From Candidatus Bathyarchaeota archaeon (GTDB taxonomy: Archaea; Thermoproteota; Bathyarchaeia; 40CM-2-53-6; RBG-13-38-9), in NCBI GenBank assembly GCA_007050885.1, contig SMYQ01000298.1, positions 1 to 12,413 on the forward strand: a DNA stretch of 12,413 bases, read 5' to 3'. The position numbers were made by a program, and so were the translations under genes. Shown here one piece after another: positions 12,354-12,413 of this stretch. The number at the start of each line of letters is the position of its first letter. Position 1 is the stretch's first letter. The notes beneath the pieces were generated by a model. The model saw only the letters and a list, made by a program, of their open reading frames with translations. It was not told the DNA's origin and did no database searches.

Positions 12354-12413
12354 CTAACGCGTCTGGATCATTTTCTCCTAAAGACACGATCCACTCGGTA
12401 AGTTTCGCGCAGT
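12316..12413 (-). CDS. Possible C-terminal end of an upstream gene overlapping rlmE (partial)
   Basis: On the minus strand one frame is open from the window edge to a TAG at 12318-12316 and would encode a tail containing LTEWIVSLGENDPDAL and ending in SLDPR. The other two frames hit stops within 45 bases. If real, it overlaps the rlmE start by 26-38 bp, comparable to other tight overlaps in this window, and the GGTGA ahead of the TTG start would serve rlmE inside it. Only about 31 codons are visible and the peptide is not recognised, so this is a weak call. Confidence 0.33.
   Translation of the reverse strand, partial: CAKLTEWIVSLGENDPDALGDDSFAKSLDPR

Noticed and set aside
1..12413. CRISPR array, insertion sequence, integrase or toxin-antitoxin pair
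   Set aside because: No regularly spaced direct repeats, no transposase or integrase motifs, no terminal inverted repeats, and gene content is typical core archaeal metabolism and information processing.

Overview
The window reads as a piece of an archaeal chromosome. The protein set is archaeal: a type IA topoisomerase with the ISYPRTSSQKLP active site and two C-terminal zinc motifs, a RadB recombinase paralogue without an N-terminal HhH domain, CDP-archaeol synthase (CarS, DUF46), an Fe-S XPD/Rad3-type helicase, a DUF4152 protein and an archaeal-type RlmE/FtsJ methyltransferase. TTTATATA-like boxes sit at archaeal distances from start codons, and GAGG or GGTGA Shine-Dalgarno motifs are present. 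A eukaryote-like OST3/OST6-type membrane protein and the mix of TACK and euryarchaeal families would fit a Bathyarchaeia-like lineage, but that placement is a guess without a search. I see no insertion sequence, prophage, CRISPR array, rRNA or tRNA. This is mostly core genome, with several small unannotated items.

Layout: 1-1413 is the C-terminal two-thirds of topA (+), cut by the window edge. It converges on a minus-strand pair at 1593-3012: an N-terminally membrane-anchored, poly-glutamate coiled-coil protein followed by rpiA, overlapping by 11 bp. From 3013 to 3760 there is an AT-rich stretch holding a structured, T7-tailed element (3127-3204), a 35-residue single-membrane-span microprotein with its own TATA box, RBS and hairpin/T-tract (3431-3538, minus), and a palindrome upstream of it. 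From 3761 to 6368 the Fe-S glycosylase nth and the Fe-S XPD-like helicase overlap by 14 bp as an operon. It ends only 4 bp from a convergent gene for an uncharacterised RuvC-like (RNase H fold) protein (6373-7017). A 158-bp divergent regulatory region with candidate operators then leads to radB and carS (7176-8395).

After another 4-bp convergent junction comes a minus operon of a CxxC...CxxH mini-protein and the OST3/OST6-like membrane protein (8400-9039). Then follow a second single-span microprotein (9197-9340, +), nadC (9391-10248, probably leaderless), and a minus operon running rlmE, DUF4152 exonuclease-like protein, CPBP/CAAX-type membrane protease (12353 down to 10259). A possible gene end overlaps the rlmE start at the right edge.

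Functionally, the left half is rich in DNA topology and repair (TopA, Nth, XPD-like helicase, RuvC-like, RadB; DUF4152 further right). The right half carries membrane-lipid synthesis, a possible oligosaccharyltransferase accessory subunit, NAD synthesis and rRNA methylation. The most novel items are the OST3/6-like protein lacking a thioredoxin domain, the two basic-tailed single-span microproteins, the structured intergenic element at 3127-3204, and the RuvC-like protein divergent from radB.
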